Below are positions 36,079-45,041 of a DNA stretch of 64,000 nt, piece after piece. The notes under the pieces are model-generated. The model was not told the DNA's origin. It did not search any database and worked only from the letters and a program-made list of their open reading frames with translations. The translations under genes and the position numbers were made by a program. This DNA is from Microbulbifer salipaludis (GTDB lineage Bacteria > Pseudomonadota > Gammaproteobacteria > Pseudomonadales > Cellvibrionaceae). The DNA lies in assembly GCF_017303155.1 (NCBI RefSeq), contig NZ_JAEKJR010000001.1, positions 806,001 through 870,000 on the forward strand. Direction: 5' to 3'. Within the stretch, counting starts at the first letter, position 1, and the number at the start of each line of letters is the position of its first letter.

Positions 36079-36165
36079 TGGTGCCCAGGAGAAGACTTGA
36101 ACTTCCACGACCTTGCGGTCACTAGCACCTGAAGCTAGCGCGTCTACCAATTCCGCCACCTGGGC
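36079..36165 (-). tRNA. tRNA-Leu (anticodon CAG)
   Basis: Read on the minus strand the 87-base gene starts GCCCAGGTGGCGGAATTGGT. It has the D-loop GGTAGACGC, the anticodon arm GCTAGCTTCAGGTGCTAG with anticodon CAG, a long variable arm (GACCGCAAGGTC), GTTCAAGTC in the T arm, an acceptor 3' strand CTGGGC and an encoded CCA. This is the class II structure expected of leucine tRNA. Its 3' end faces tpsA. Confidence 0.97.
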
Positions 36166-36196
36166 AAATCAACGGTGTGCTCCGTTGAGGACGCGC

Positions 36197-36225
36197 ACTA
36201 TATTGAGTTGGTTGCGGGGTGTCAA
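36197..36225 (-). promoter_or_regulatory. Sigma-70 promoter of tRNA-Leu
   Basis: On the minus strand TTGACA (36225-36220), a 17-bp spacer and TATAGT (36202-36197) lie about 32 bp before the tRNA 5' end. It is a near-consensus match. Apart from a possible -10 (TATACT, 36332-36337) for rnr, nothing else is seen in 36226-36470. Confidence 0.88.
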
Positions 36226-36470
36226 CGGTTTTTGTTGCCTTTTGTGCCATCGGGGCGGCAGGGCCCCGCGCGGCCAGGCTGGTCGCTGGCGGCAACTGCA
36301 AAAGCGGGTCGGGAATTGCCCGCAAATCGCTTATACTCGCGGCAATGTGCAACGTTTCGGGTGGCTAAGGGCCGCTCCCGGCATTCGCCACTTCTGGTTG
36401 CACCCACTCGAATACCGCTGCGCCGCGTGCATGCCGGGGCTGTGCAGACTGCACGGTCGATCGCAGAACA

Positions 36471-39338
36471 ATGGAAGCTGTTTTGACACAAGACAAATCA
36501 AACACTCCCCCCGCTGACAGCGCTGGAACGGTCGCCGACCCCCACGCCGAACGCGAGGCGGAAAAATACGCAAAACCCGTCCCCAGTCGCGAGTTTTTAC
36601 TGGACCTGCTGGAGCAGCAGGCCGGGCCTGTTTCCTGGGAAGCGGTTGCCGACCTGCTGTCCATCGACGATGAGGATCGCCGCGAGGGCGTGCGGCGGCG
36701 GCTGATTGCCATGTCCCGCGACGGCCAGATTGCCAGCAACCGCGCCGGGGATTTCGGCGTGCTCGACAAAATGAGCCTGGTGCGCGGGCGGGTCATAGGC
36801 CATCGCGATGGCTTTGGTTTCGTCTCCCCCGGAGACGGCAGTGATGACCTGTTCCTGTCCCACCGCCAGATGCGCAAGGTGTTTGACGGCGACGAGGTGC
36901 TGGTGCGGGAAACCCCCGGCGGCTTTCGCGGCAAGCGTGAGGGCGCCGTGGTGCGGGTCATCAAACACAACACCCACCAGCTCGCCGGGCGCCTGTATCG
37001 GGAGGACGGTATCTGTTTCGTGCGCCCGGATAATCCGCGCATGACCCTGGATGTGATGGTGCCCGAGGGCAAGTGTGCCGACGCCCAGAGTGGCCAGTAT
37101 GTGGTGGTGAATATCACCGCACAGCCGGGACGCAATGCGCTGCCCCACGGGGAGGTGGCGGAGGTGCTCGGCGACCACCTGGCACCGGGCATGGAGATCG
37201 ATGTTGCCATCCGCAACTACGGTATTCCGCATACCTGGCCTGCCGCGGTACTGGCGCAGGTAGAAGGTATCGCCGACGAGGTGCTGGAAGAGGACAAAAA
37301 GGCGCGTGTCGACCTGCGCCAGCTGCCTCTGGTCACCATCGACGGTGAAGACGCGCGGGACTTTGACGATGCTGTTTACTGCGAGGTGCTGCCGGATGGT
37401 AACTGGAAGTTGCTGGTTGCCATTGCCGACGTATCCCACTACGTGGCCGTGGGCACGCCGCTGGATGTAGAGGCGCACCAGCGCGGTAACTCGGTGTATT
37501 TCCCGGATTTTGTGGTGCCGATGCTGCCGGAGAAACTCTCCAATGGGCTCTGTTCCCTGAACCCGGAAGTGGATCGGCTGTGCATGGTGTGCGAGATGCG
37601 CATCGACCAGTCCGGGAGCATCCTCGGCTACCAGTTCTTCGAGGGTCTGATGCGCAGTCATGCGCGCTTCACCTATACCCAGGTGGGTGAAATGGTCGAC
37701 GAGCGGGACAATCGCGACAGCGGCATCCGCAAGCAGTTTGCCGCCCTGGTTCCCCATATCGACAACCTGCGCGATCTCTACGGCGCCCTGCGGGGCGCCC
37801 GCGACCGTCGCGGTGCAATCGATTTTGAAACCACGGAAACCCGCATCCTGTTTGACGCCACGCGCAAGATCGAACGCATCGTGCCGGTGCAGCGTAACGA
37901 CGCGCACAAAATGATCGAGGAGTGCATGCTCGCCGCGAATGTATGCGCGGCGGAGTTGATGGAGACGGCGGAACTGCCGGCGCTGTATCGGGTGCACGAT
38001 ATTCCCAAGCAGGAGCGTCTGGAGAACCTGCGCGAGTACCTGGGTGAGCTGGGGCTGCGCCTGGACGGTGGCAGTGAGCCGCAGCCCAGTGATTACCAGG
38101 CGCTACTGCAGCAGGTAGATGGGCGCCCGGATTTCCACATTATCCAGACCATGTTGCTGCGCTCCATGAATCAGGCGGTGTACCAGCCGGAGAATCGCGG
38201 CCACTTCGGTCTCGACTATCGCGCGTATGCCCATTTCACCTCACCCATTCGACGCTACCCGGATCTGCTGTTGCACCGGGGGCTGCGCTGGCTGATCCGC
38301 AATGGCAGCGCCAACCCTGCTGCAGTGGCGCACAAGGTGCGTCAGGCGCCCGGGGCGCACGCGCTGGCGCGGGAAGACATCCTGCCCTACAGCACGGTGG
38401 CCATGGTGGAGCTGGGTGAGCATTGCTCCATGACCGAGCGTCGCGCCGATGACGCCACCCGCGATGTGGTGAGCTGGCTCAAATGCGAATATCTGCAGGA
38501 TCACGTGGGCGAGGTTTACCGCGGTGTGATCAGTGCGGTCACCGGCTTTGGCCTGTTCGTGGAACTGGATGATTTATATGTGGAGGGCCTGATTCACGTC
38601 ACGGCACTGCCCAAAGACTACTACCACTTTGAGCAGGCCCAGCAGCGCCTCGTCGGCGAGCGCAGTGGCACACGCTTCCATCTCGGGGACGGTGTCACCG
38701 TGCAGGTGGCGCGGGTCGACCTGGAAGAGCGCAAGGTCGACTTCACCTTTGTAGAGTTGCACCCGCGCCCCAGCTATAAAAACCCCAAATACCGAAAGCC
38801 CAGGGCAGAGAAAAAATCTTCCGGGCCTGACGTCCAGGCCGAGAAACCGGCGAAAGCAGTAAACGCCCCCAAAGCAGCGAAGTTGCGCAAGGGTGAGGAG
38901 TCAACCGAAGTGAGTGGTCGTGCGATGGAATTGGCGGTGGAGTTTCAGCAGGAACGCCAGCGCCGCAAGAAGCCGGATTTCAGTGCTGAAGAGAAAGAAG
39001 CCAGCCCCTGGGGCGCCGGTCTGAAAAAGAAAGCCCTGCAGGAAAACGACGAAGACGCGCCGCGGCCGATCCGGAAGCGCAAGGTGGGTAGCGAAGAAAC
39101 AGAAATCGTGCCGCCGTCAGTAGAGCAGCCAGCAGAGGCAGAGTCGACAGAAGTGGCCCCGAAAAAACGCAAGCCGAAGAAAACGCAACCGCGTAAAGGT
39201 GGCAAGCGCCCCGCAGTTGCGGCGCGCAAGGCTGCTCAAAAAGCGGATAAGGCTGAATCGGCAGCGCGAGCGGCAAAAAAGAAGGCCAAGAAAAAGCTGA
39301 AGAAAAAACTATCGAAGAAACCAGGTGGGAATAAGTAA
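36471..39338 (+). CDS. rnr: Ribonuclease R
   Basis: RNase R is a 3'-5' exoribonuclease that degrades structured RNA and helps tmRNA-dependent quality control. The 955-residue protein has an N-terminal winged-helix region (SREFLLDLLEQQAGPVSWEA), cold-shock domains and an RNB catalytic domain with DGEDARDFDDAVYCE at 291-305. Asp291, Asp297, Asp299 and Asp300 correspond to the metal-binding set. An S1 domain (GVISAVTGFGLFVELDD) follows. The last 190 or so residues form a Lys/Arg/Ala-rich tail, longer than in E. coli. A TTG at 36483 with GGAAG upstream is an alternative start. rlmB follows 3 bp after the stop, the common rnr-rlmB pairing. Confidence 0.97.
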   Translation: MEAVLTQDKSNTPPADSAGTVADPHAEREAEKYAKPVPSREFLLDLLEQQAGPVSWEAVADLLSIDDEDRREGVRRRLIAMSRDGQIASNRAGDFGVLDKMSLVRGRVIGHRDGFGFVSPGDGSDDLFLSHRQMRKVFDGDEVLVRETPGGFRGKREGAVVRVIKHNTHQLAGRLYREDGICFVRPDNPRMTLDVMVPEGKCADAQSGQYVVVNITAQPGRNALPHGEVAEVLGDHLAPGMEIDVAIRNYGIPHTWPAAVLAQVEGIADEVLEEDKKARVDLRQLPLVTIDGEDARDFDDAVYCEVLPDGNWKLLVAIADVSHYVAVGTPLDVEAHQRGNSVYFPDFVVPMLPEKLSNGLCSLNPEVDRLCMVCEMRIDQSGSILGYQFFEGLMRSHARFTYTQVGEMVDERDNRDSGIRKQFAALVPHIDNLRDLYGALRGARDRRGAIDFETTETRILFDATRKIERIVPVQRNDAHKMIEECMLAANVCAAELMETAELPALYRVHDIPKQERLENLREYLGELGLRLDGGSEPQPSDYQALLQQVDGRPDFHIIQTMLLRSMNQAVYQPENRGHFGLDYRAYAHFTSPIRRYPDLLLHRGLRWLIRNGSANPAAVAHKVRQAPGAHALAREDILPYSTVAMVELGEHCSMTERRADDATRDVVSWLKCEYLQDHVGEVYRGVISAVTGFGLFVELDDLYVEGLIHVTALPKDYYHFEQAQQRLVGERSGTRFHLGDGVTVQVARVDLEERKVDFTFVELHPRPSYKNPKYRKPRAEKKSSGPDVQAEKPAKAVNAPKAAKLRKGEESTEVSGRAMELAVEFQQERQRRKKPDFSAEEKEASPWGAGLKKKALQENDEDAPRPIRKRKVGSEETEIVPPSVEQPAEAESTEVAPKKRKPKKTQPRKGGKRPAVAARKAAQKADKAESAARAAKKKAKKKLKKKLSKKPGGNK

Positions 39339-39341
39339 GTC

Positions 39342-40100
39342 GTGGCACAACATTTGGTTTACGGCCTGCACGCGGTGCAGGCTCTGTTGAAAAGTAGCCC
39401 GCAACAGGTACAGGAACTGTTGCTGTTGCGCGGGCGCAAAGATCAGAAACTGCAGAAAATTATTCGCCAAGCGGAGCAGAATGATATTGTCATCCGTTTT
39501 GTGGATCGGCGTGCCCTGGATGAAAAAGTCGGTGACGACGGCAACCATCAGGGTGCGGTCGCCGTGTGTGTTAGCGACACAAAGATTTACGATGAGCAGT
39601 TTCTGAAATCCCTGCTGCAGCAGCTGGATGAAAAAAATGAAGCGCCGTTCCTGCTGGTGCTGGATGGTATCACCGACCCACACAACCTCGGGGCCTGCCT
39701 GCGCTCTGCGGAGGCCGCCGGCGTGCATGCGGTGATCGCGCCCAAGGACAAGGCTGCGGGGCTCACGCCCACCGCGCGCAAGGTTGCCTGCGGTGCCGCA
39801 GAAGTACTGCCGTTTGTCACCGTGACCAATCTCGCGCGTACCCTGCAGATGTTGCAACAGGCGGGCGTGTGGATTTACGGTGCCGCCGGCGAGGCACAGC
39901 AGAATATCTATCAGTCCTCCCTCACCGGCCCCCTCGCTCTGGTAATGGGTGCCGAGGGTCCCGGCCTGCGCCGCCTGACCCGGGAAAACTGTGACCACCT
40001 GGTAAATATTCCCATGGCGGGCGAGGTCAGTAGTCTAAACGTGTCGGTCGCCACCGGCGTCTGTCTGTTCGAGGCGGTGCGGCAGCGTTCCGCCGGCTAG
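39342..40100 (+). CDS. rlmB: 23S rRNA (guanosine-2251-2'-O)-methyltransferase RlmB
   Basis: This SPOUT-class methyltransferase modifies G2251 in the ribosomal P-loop. The 252-residue protein has the substrate-binding N-domain (HLVYGLHAVQALLKSSPQQ) and the three SPOUT motifs: LDGITDPHNLGACLRSAEAA, VMGAEGPGLRRL and IPMAGEVSSLNVSVATGV, which form the trefoil knot and SAM pocket. It starts at GTG 39342 with AGGTGGGA upstream, directly after rnr. Confidence 0.97.
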   Translation: MAQHLVYGLHAVQALLKSSPQQVQELLLLRGRKDQKLQKIIRQAEQNDIVIRFVDRRALDEKVGDDGNHQGAVAVCVSDTKIYDEQFLKSLLQQLDEKNEAPFLLVLDGITDPHNLGACLRSAEAAGVHAVIAPKDKAAGLTPTARKVACGAAEVLPFVTVTNLARTLQMLQQAGVWIYGAAGEAQQNIYQSSLTGPLALVMGAEGPGLRRLTRENCDHLVNIPMAGEVSSLNVSVATGVCLFEAVRQRSAG

Positions 40101-40197
40101 GCTCCGTCCCCGCCTTAGCGTCATGCCTGCGTTATTCCATCCGCGCGATTTTGCCGCTCCTTGTTGCCATGTCGCGCCATAAAAATCCCCCCTGATC

Positions 40198-40250
40198 GGC
40201 ACCCATATTCTCGTTCTGTCCGGATTCGAGAAATCGGGTGCCTGTTTTTT
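40198..40250 (+). terminator. Terminator after rlmB
   Basis: Two stacked stems, GGCACCC (40198-40204)/GGGTGCC (40236-40242) and TTCTCG (40208-40213)/CGAGAA (40227-40232), are followed by TGTTTTTT. The remaining gap to 40404 shows no gene or clear promoter. Confidence 0.85.
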
Positions 40251-40404
40251 CTATTACCGGCGTCTTTCTTTCTCCGCCCCTCCTCTCCTCCTCGACACTG
40301 TCACTAATCGCGCTATGTTTGCGGGAACCTTTTGTGGGTCTGATACGTGTTAATCGGCAAATCTTGAGAATCGCTACTGTGGGAATGGGGAAAGGAGTAA
40401 TGGG

Positions 40405-40971
40405 GTGTCCTTAATTGATTTCTTTCGCGGGAGGGCAGCAAAGGAAGACTGCTTTACCGCGCTGGTGCGACCGCACCTGCGTCTGATGCACCGCATGGCC
40501 TACCGCTGGACACAGGAGCGGGCGGATGCGGAAGATCTGGTGCAGGATGTACTGACTCACCTGTTTCCCCGTGTTGATGAGCTGGCAACCGTGCAAAAGT
40601 TGGGGCCCTGGTTGATCAAAGTGCTCTACCGACGCTACGTGGACTTGTACCGCCGTCGCGCCCGTTCTCCCGTTGATGAAACCGCGCCCTGCGTCAGTGA
40701 TGACCAGTTTTTTCAGGAGCGTCTGGAAGACGAGCGCAATCATTATCAACAACTCGAGCTACAGCGCATGCTGAATCGCGCGCTGTTCACCCTGGATGAG
40801 TCCTGGCGCGATGTTGTGCTGTTACATGACGTCGAAGGCTATACCGCGCTGGAAGTCGCCGAAATTCTCGATATCAATGTGGGCACCGTGAAGTCCCGGT
40901 TGCACCGGGCGCGAAAAAAACTGAAATCCGTGCTCGAGCCGGGAACCATTGAAGCCTTCGCTGCGTGTTAA
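40405..40971 (+). CDS. ECF-type RNA polymerase sigma factor
   Basis: This 188-residue sigma-70-family factor contains only regions 2 and 4. Region 2 reads RLMHRMAYRWTQERADAEDL followed by VQDVLTHLFP. Region 4 reads SWRDVVLLHDVEGYTALEVA, then EILDINVGTVKSRLHRARKK. It starts at GTG 40405 with AAAGGAG 7 bp upstream. The next gene encodes a zinc-binding anti-sigma factor, so the pair probably answers an envelope or redox signal and controls its own operon (inference from family behaviour). The stimulus cannot be read from the sequence. Confidence 0.93.
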   Translation: MSLIDFFRGRAAKEDCFTALVRPHLRLMHRMAYRWTQERADAEDLVQDVLTHLFPRVDELATVQKLGPWLIKVLYRRYVDLYRRRARSPVDETAPCVSDDQFFQERLEDERNHYQQLELQRMLNRALFTLDESWRDVVLLHDVEGYTALEVAEILDINVGTVKSRLHRARKKLKSVLEPGTIEAFAAC

Positions 40972-41044
40972 CCCATAGAAAAATGCGCGCGCTATCTCAG
41001 GTACAAAACGAGTGGCGGAATCGCTCTCTGAAGGAAGGATGAAA

Positions 41045-41707
41045 ATGATGAACTGCTGTCAGGCTCGTCGCGAACTGGACTTGATGCAAAGGGAAAACAA
41101 CAGCGTGCTGCTGAAGCACCTGCATCGTTGTAGTGAGTGCCGTGAATATGCCGAAGAGCTGCGTCTGGTAAATCTGCTGCGCACCATGCCAGCGCCCCAG
41201 CCGAGCGAATATTTCGAAGAGCGCGTGCTGAATGCGGCAATGCCGAAACGGCGCAATGCAGTGCAGGGTAACGTGCGCAAGTGGCAGCTGGCTACGGCCG
41301 CCAGTGTGTTGTTCGCGGTCATTGCGGCGCTGCCGCAGTGGCGGTCGTCCACGCCCATCGTTGAGGCATCGATGGTGCAGGCGTCAGCCTCAGAAGCGCT
41401 CCCGGTACGGGTCTCTGTGGATGCTGCACGCGCAATGGAAGGCGCTTTGATCAGTGTGTCTCTTCCGGAAAATCTCGCGCTTGAAGGATACGGTGACCAG
41501 CGGGAGTTGAGCTGGCGCACCAACCTAAACGCGGGCGCAAATCGGCTGACGCTGCCTGTGCGTGCGCGTACCGGGCAGCGCAATGAGATATTGATCCGCA
41601 TTGAGCACGACGGTGCACGCAAAGAGTTTTATGTGCCGGTGGAGTTCCCTGCAAGAGGGGACTTGCCAGCTAACCAGGGTGCGGCTGTGACGCCGCAAAC
41701 GATCTGA
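41045..41707 (+). CDS. Zinc-finger (ZAS-type) anti-sigma factor
   Basis: This membrane-bound inhibitor is predicted to hold the sigma factor encoded just upstream. Near the N-terminus are Cys4/Cys5 and a His25-x3-Cys29-x2-Cys32 motif (HLHRCSEC), the ZAS zinc signature. A membrane segment lies at about 80-99 and the remaining 120 residues are periplasmic with a beta-rich pattern. ATG 41045 is chosen because AAGGAAGG ends 6 bp upstream; ATG 41048 is equally possible, and a longer form from GTG 41012 has no ribosome-binding site. The product is about 220 residues. Confidence 0.85.
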   Translation: MMNCCQARRELDLMQRENNSVLLKHLHRCSECREYAEELRLVNLLRTMPAPQPSEYFEERVLNAAMPKRRNAVQGNVRKWQLATAASVLFAVIAALPQWRSSTPIVEASMVQASASEALPVRVSVDAARAMEGALISVSLPENLALEGYGDQRELSWRTNLNAGANRLTLPVRARTGQRNEILIRIEHDGARKEFYVPVEFPARGDLPANQGAAVTPQTI

Positions 41708-41747
41708 CTTCCAACACAACGCTGAAAGACACAAATGAGGTTGAATT

Positions 41748-42350
41748 ATGAAAACGTTGAAAGCATGGATGGCGCTGGGCCTGATGGTTACCGCTCCGAT
41801 CGGTGGCAATGCGCTGGCCAATGAAGTCGGGGTGAATGCGGACCTGGATGTCGATGTTTCCGTGGTTGACGCGGAAGCCACCGCAGAAGACGCGATCAAT
41901 GTGATCGAGCTGCCAGAGATGTCGAGCAGTTTCGCCGCGGAAGCCGCCGCTGAAGGTCTGGCGCAAGCCAACGCCGCGATTGCCGCCGGCAATGCCGATG
42001 CGGAAGCGGCGCAGGCGGAAATTCGCGCTGCCGGCAAGCTGAAGGCAGAAGAAATTGCGGCGCTGGTCGCCGATGCCATGGCACGCAGTGAGGCGGCGAT
42101 TGCCAATGCCAACGCGGCGGCCCTGAGCGCACAGGAAAATGCGGCCGCTGCCCGCGAGGCCGCGGAAGAGGCCCTGAAGAACGCCCTGAGCGGTGCGGAT
42201 TATGCGGGCTCGATGGCGGACGTGCGGGAGATCATCGACAACCTGCCGGAGGATGTGAAGGACCGCCTGCCAGTGGATCTGGAGGAACTGTTCGAGGGCA
42301 TTCTGGACCTGGATCCCGCGGCGGCGGTGGATGCGGCAACGGACGGCTAA
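41748..42350 (+). CDS. Exported alanine-rich helical protein of unknown function
   Basis: This 200-residue protein has a clear signal peptide (MKTLKAWMALGLMVTAPIGG, cleavage after ALA near 25). The mature part is acidic. Its middle (about 65-145) is almost entirely Ala/Glu/Asn helix with heptad character, probably a coiled coil. The C-terminus (DVREIIDNLPEDVKDRLPVD) is less repetitive and ends in an Asp/Ala tail. I do not recognise a family. GAGG lies upstream of the ATG. It is 40 bp after the anti-sigma gene and 96 bp before an outer-membrane protein gene, so the protein probably acts in the periplasm within this unit. Confidence 0.82.
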   Translation: MKTLKAWMALGLMVTAPIGGNALANEVGVNADLDVDVSVVDAEATAEDAINVIELPEMSSSFAAEAAAEGLAQANAAIAAGNADAEAAQAEIRAAGKLKAEEIAALVADAMARSEAAIANANAAALSAQENAAAAREAAEEALKNALSGADYAGSMADVREIIDNLPEDVKDRLPVDLEELFEGILDLDPAAAVDAATDG

Positions 42351-42446
42351 CGATTGCAGAGGTAGCGGGTGAAGCCTGTTAGTGGATGATTCTTTTTAAG
42401 GGCTGGGCGCGGTGTGCCCGGCCTGTTGTGTTTGGAGGTATTGAAA

Positions 42447-43769
42447 ATGGAATTGACACCAAAATTGCTCGCCGGCTTGCTCTGGTGGGGCGCGGTAGCC
42501 GCGCCTGCCATTGCCGAAGAGCCGTTTGCCAATGGCACTGCCGCATTTAAGGGCGGGGACTACGAGCGCGCATTGTCGCACTTCGAGCAGGCCCGTCAGC
42601 GTGGCCAGCAGGGCCCCAGCCTGACCTATAACCTGGGGGTGACCTTATTCAAACTTGGGCGCTATCAGGCAGCGCAGGCACAGTTTCAGCAGCTGCTGGA
42701 AGATCCTGAGTGGAGCGAGGTGGCGCGCCTGCAGCTGGGGTTGATGGCGGAAAAGCAGGGCCGCCCGGTTTCCGCAGTGGGTTACTACCGGGATCTTACC
42801 GATAGCGAGTCCCCCAAACTGCGTCGCCTGGCGCTGATGCGTCTCTCGGCGCTGGCGCGGGCCCCGGGAGCGGAGCCTGCCCCGGAACAGGATCCGGATC
42901 GTGGGTTGGCGCTGCTGAGCCTGACCTCGGGTTATGACAGCAACGCCTACTCGCTGCAGAATGAGCTGCTTACCGATGACTCGGTGGGCGCAGATACCTT
43001 CACCGAGCTGTTTGCCTGGGGTCAGTACCGCCTGCGGGGGACCGCAGAAGATGGTTGGCGCCTGCATGGGTTTGCTTTCGGCCGTCGTTACAGCGATCTG
43101 GAGAGCCTGAACCTCACCAGTTTCAATGCGGGTATTTCCCGGCATATGCCCTGGCAGGGTTGGCGGGTGGAGCTGGGGGGCGTCGCGGAGACCGCTTCCC
43201 TCGGTGGCGAGCGTGTCACCAATGAGTGGCGTCTTGTGGGGCGCATGCAGCAGGAGTTCGGCAATGGCGTGCTGACGCTGGCTTATCAGCCCAGTTATTT
43301 TAATGGCACAGAGACCTACCGTTACCTGGATGGCTGGCGCCAGCGATTTGAGGCGCGCTGGGCTGCGCCGTTGGCAATCATGGACATCGATGTGCTGTAC
43401 CGCCTGGATTTGGACGACCGCCAGGACCTGGCTACCGCAGATGACGGTTTTTACAGTTATTCGCCGCGCCGGCAGACCTTCGGGGTTGAGGCTGAACTGC
43501 CACTGTCGTGGGGCTGGTCGCTGCACGCCGGCAGCCACTACCGTTTGAGCAACTACCGCGGCAACAACCAGTTGCAGGACAGCGACGGTGAGTTCAAGCA
43601 GCAGGCCCGGGAAGGCAATCGCCTGCGTAGTTGGATTGGGGCGGAGGTACAGTTGCTGCCACGCCTGCAGCTGGATGCGCGGGTAATTCGCACGAACAAT
43701 GACGACAACTTCGATATCTACAGCTACGAAAAAACCGAAGCCAGCCTGAGTGTGCGCTACGTCTTCTGA
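42447..43769 (+). CDS. TPR-containing outer-membrane beta-barrel protein
   Basis: The product is about 440 residues. A signal peptide (MELTPKLLAGLLWWGAVAAP, cleavage near AIA) is followed by two or three TPR-like helix pairs (GTAAFKGGDYERALSHFEQA, YNLGVTLFKLGRYQAAQAQF). From about 150 there is a run of alternating amphipathic strands that ends in SLSVRYVF with a C-terminal Phe, the outer-membrane barrel signature. The layout (TPR plus barrel) recalls Slam-type and exopolysaccharide/secretion porins, but no specific family is certain. ATG 42447 has GGAGG 8 bp upstream. It is the last gene of the sigma/anti-sigma unit. Confidence 0.82.
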   Translation: MELTPKLLAGLLWWGAVAAPAIAEEPFANGTAAFKGGDYERALSHFEQARQRGQQGPSLTYNLGVTLFKLGRYQAAQAQFQQLLEDPEWSEVARLQLGLMAEKQGRPVSAVGYYRDLTDSESPKLRRLALMRLSALARAPGAEPAPEQDPDRGLALLSLTSGYDSNAYSLQNELLTDDSVGADTFTELFAWGQYRLRGTAEDGWRLHGFAFGRRYSDLESLNLTSFNAGISRHMPWQGWRVELGGVAETASLGGERVTNEWRLVGRMQQEFGNGVLTLAYQPSYFNGTETYRYLDGWRQRFEARWAAPLAIMDIDVLYRLDLDDRQDLATADDGFYSYSPRRQTFGVEAELPLSWGWSLHAGSHYRLSNYRGNNQLQDSDGEFKQQAREGNRLRSWIGAEVQLLPRLQLDARVIRTNNDDNFDIYSYEKTEASLSVRYVF

Positions 43770-44309
43770 GTTGGGTGCGGCTGCGAGGAACTGCTGTTGG
43801 GTGAAAAAGAGATGGAGGGGCGCTGGCGCCCCTCTGCGTAGTGAGTCCTGATTGTTATTCTTCGATCCCTGGAGATTATTGTTATTTTGACTGGGATGTT
43901 TGTATCGGAATTCGGGATTCCGCTTATTGTTATTGACCTTTGCAAGTAAGACGGGCGGGCGAAGTCCCCCCTCAAAACTTATTTCCAATTATTCGTGACT
44001 GATGCGGCGACTTCCGTTCCAGCGCGGTGCCCCGGCGGCCGGGGCGGGGTCTCGCAAATAGTGACTTCGAGGTCGGCCCGCTTGCCCGCGCCATTGCGGT
44101 TTCCCCTGCTGCCGCGCAAGAGACTATCTGCGCGACAGCGAATCGATCAACTTGCAACCAGTACGCCAGGCGCATAGAATACGCCGCCCGCAGAGCACCC
44201 GTCTGGGTTGCTGTTGCGCACTCCTTGCCTCACTGGGCGGCTGCTGTATCCAGACACGGATCTGGGCAGTGCCAAACCGGGAGGCTGTTTTAACCCGTAA
44301 GGAGCAAAA
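43770..44309 (+). other. 540-bp intergenic region and rpsF leader
   Basis: No gene is supported here. Hairpins GAGGGGC/GCCCCTC (43815-43834) and GCCCCGG/CCGGGGC (44029-44045) lack T-tracts. ATTGTTATT occurs three times between 43850 and 43935. Just before rpsF a small stem CGGG (44278-44281)/CCCG (44294-44297) precedes the AAGGAG. It could be part of an S6:S18 autoregulatory leader, but I cannot confirm the conserved bulge. Confidence 0.4.
44152..44180 (+). promoter_or_regulatory. Sigma-70 promoter of the rpsF operon
   Basis: TTGCAA (44152-44157), a 17-bp spacer and TAGAAT (44175-44180) lie about 130 bp upstream of rpsF. Confidence 0.65.
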
Positions 44310-44759
44310 ATGCGTCATTACGAAATTGTATTCCTGGTTCACCCGGACCAGAGCGAGCAGGTGCCCGGCATGGTCGAGCGTTACACTGCGACCATCAAAG
44401 AAAGCGGTGGCGACGTTCACCGTCTGGAAGACTGGGGCCGCCGCCGTCTGGCTTACCCGATCAACAAGATCCACAAGGCTCACTACATTCTGATGAATGT
44501 TGAGTGTACTGAAGAAGCGCTGGCCGAACTGACCACCAACTTCAAGTACAACGACGCCGTGCTGCGCAATCTGGTGATCCGTGAAGACGAAGCGATCACC
44601 GAAGAAAGCCCGATCATGAAGGCCGAGAAAGAGTCCCGCGAGCGCAAAGCTGCGCGCGCAGAACGCTCTGAGCGTCGCGAGCGCGCCGACCGTGAAGATT
44701 CTTCTTCCGAAGGCGCCGAGGAAGACAAGTCTTCCGACACCACTGAAGACGAAGAGTAA
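44310..44759 (+). CDS. rpsF: 30S ribosomal protein bS6
   Basis: bS6 binds bS18 and the central domain of 16S rRNA. The 149-residue protein begins [20 protein letters not shown] and contains [20 protein letters not shown], the core of the family. The C-terminal 40 residues form a charged tail, first Arg/Glu-rich then strongly acidic. AAGGAG lies 6 bp before the ATG. It leads rpsF-rpsR-membrane protein-rplI, the conserved proteobacterial order. Confidence 0.99.
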   Translation: MRHYEIVFLVHPDQSEQVPGMVERYTATIKESGGDVHRLEDWGRRRLAYPINKIHKAHYILMNVECTEEALAELTTNFKYNDAVLRNLVIREDEAITEESPIMKAEKESRERKAARAERSERRERADREDSSSEGAEEDKSSDTTEDEE

Positions 44760-44771
44760 GGGGATAGTCAG

Positions 44772-45002
44772 ATGGCACGTTTTTTCCGTCGTCGTAAGTT
44801 CTGCCGTTTCACCGCCGAAGGCACCAAGCGTATCGATTACAAAGATCTCGATACCCTGAAAGCCTACGTTTCTGAAACTGGCAAAATCGTACCGAGCCGT
44901 ATTACTGGCACCAAAGCCAAGTATCAGCGCCAGCTGGCCACTGCGGTCAAGCGCGCGCGTTACATTGCGCTGCTGCCGTACACGGACAGCCACGAAGCTT
45001 AA
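44772..45002 (+). CDS. rpsR: 30S ribosomal protein bS18
   Basis: This 76-residue protein begins [19 protein letters not shown] and has the [20 protein letters not shown] core, the standard bS18 sequence. It pairs with bS6 encoded 12 bp upstream. Confidence 0.99.
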   Translation: MARFFRRRKFCRFTAEGTKRIDYKDLDTLKAYVSETGKIVPSRITGTKAKYQRQLATAVKRARYIALLPYTDSHEA

Positions 45003-45041
45003 TCGCTTCGTAAGTACTGTTGTAATTAGAGAAGCTATCTA

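Noticed and set aside
36597..37997. 466-codon open frame on the minus strand opposite rnr
   Set aside because: Antisense shadow of a confidently identified RNase R gene.
43850..43935. Three ATTGTTATT copies as a possible repeat array
   Set aside because: Short, AT-rich and irregularly spaced; likely chance.
42645..43988. 447-codon open frame on the minus strand opposite the TPR-barrel gene
   Set aside because: Antisense shadow; the plus-strand frame has a signal peptide, TPR and barrel pattern.
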